Positions 63,951-64,000 of a DNA stretch of 64,000 nt are shown here, piece after piece. Source of the DNA: Lichenostomus cassidix (Eukaryota > Chordata > Aves > Passeriformes > Meliphagidae); the NCBI GenBank assembly GCA_008360975.2, contig CM039189.1, positions 12,776,056 to 12,840,055 of the forward strand, read 5' to 3'. Below the pieces are notes generated by a model. It was not told the origin of the DNA and ran no database searches. It saw only the letters and a list, made by a program, of their open reading frames with translations. The position numbers were made by a program, and so were the translations under genes. Positions within the stretch are counted from its first letter, which is position 1. Each line of letters opens with the position of its first letter.

Positions 63951-64000
63951 GTATATCTCCTGTGCTGTCACCCTGCTTTATCCCTGCTTCAGCAACCTGC
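63951..64000 (+). other. ADGRL2: Start of the next ADGRL2 intron
   Basis: Fifty bases of intron after the GTATAT donor. The remaining GAIN, GPS and seven-helix exons are outside the window. Confidence 0.85.

Noticed and set aside
1..64000. Prokaryotic-type features (operons, CRISPR, ribosome binding sites, rho-independent terminators)
   Set aside because: The window is an intron-rich vertebrate locus. No spaced direct-repeat array or operon structure is present.

Overview
The window is vertebrate nuclear DNA, almost certainly from a bird. It is AT-rich, mostly intronic, and carries two decayed CR1-type LINE tails and one avian-type endogenous-retrovirus solo LTR. The only gene I can support is the adhesion GPCR latrophilin-2 (ADGRL2, formerly LPHN2), read on the + strand. 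Its 5' and 3' parts lie outside the window. Nearly all other open reading frames here are short chance frames in intron DNA.

Layout. Positions 1-25613 are the 3' end of a long intron; no signal-peptide exon is recognisable in it. Eight coding exons follow: 25614-25827 and 45806-45915 (rhamnose-binding-type lectin domain), 50583-50597 (a 15-nt microexon encoding the KVEQK insert), 51544-52344 (the whole olfactomedin domain in one exon), 60315-60611 (Ser/Thr/Pro-rich linker and first half of the hormone-receptor motif), 61156-61259 (second half of that motif), 62097-62282 (start of the GAIN domain) and 63912-63950 (a 39-nt exon continuing GAIN). With one G supplied by the preceding exon they join without a frameshift or stop into 589 codons. 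The rest of GAIN, the GPS cleavage site, the seven membrane helices and the cytoplasmic tail lie downstream.

Biology. Latrophilins are postsynaptic and developmental adhesion receptors. The lectin and olfactomedin domains bind teneurins and FLRTs outside the cell, and the KVEQK insert sits between these two domains and tunes teneurin binding. The microexon has a long upstream pyrimidine tract, a TGC close to its 3' splice site and a CT-rich cluster downstream, which is the usual architecture of neuronally regulated microexons.

I found no undescribed molecular system. The most checkable oddities are the microexon's regulatory flanks, a sense-oriented LTR ending about 170 bp before the 39-nt GAIN exon, an intronic 47-nt hairpin with 19 base pairs at 40774-40820, a near-perfect 24-bp palindrome with a central E-box at 26258-26281, and a CpG-rich unidentified ORF at 40063-40287.
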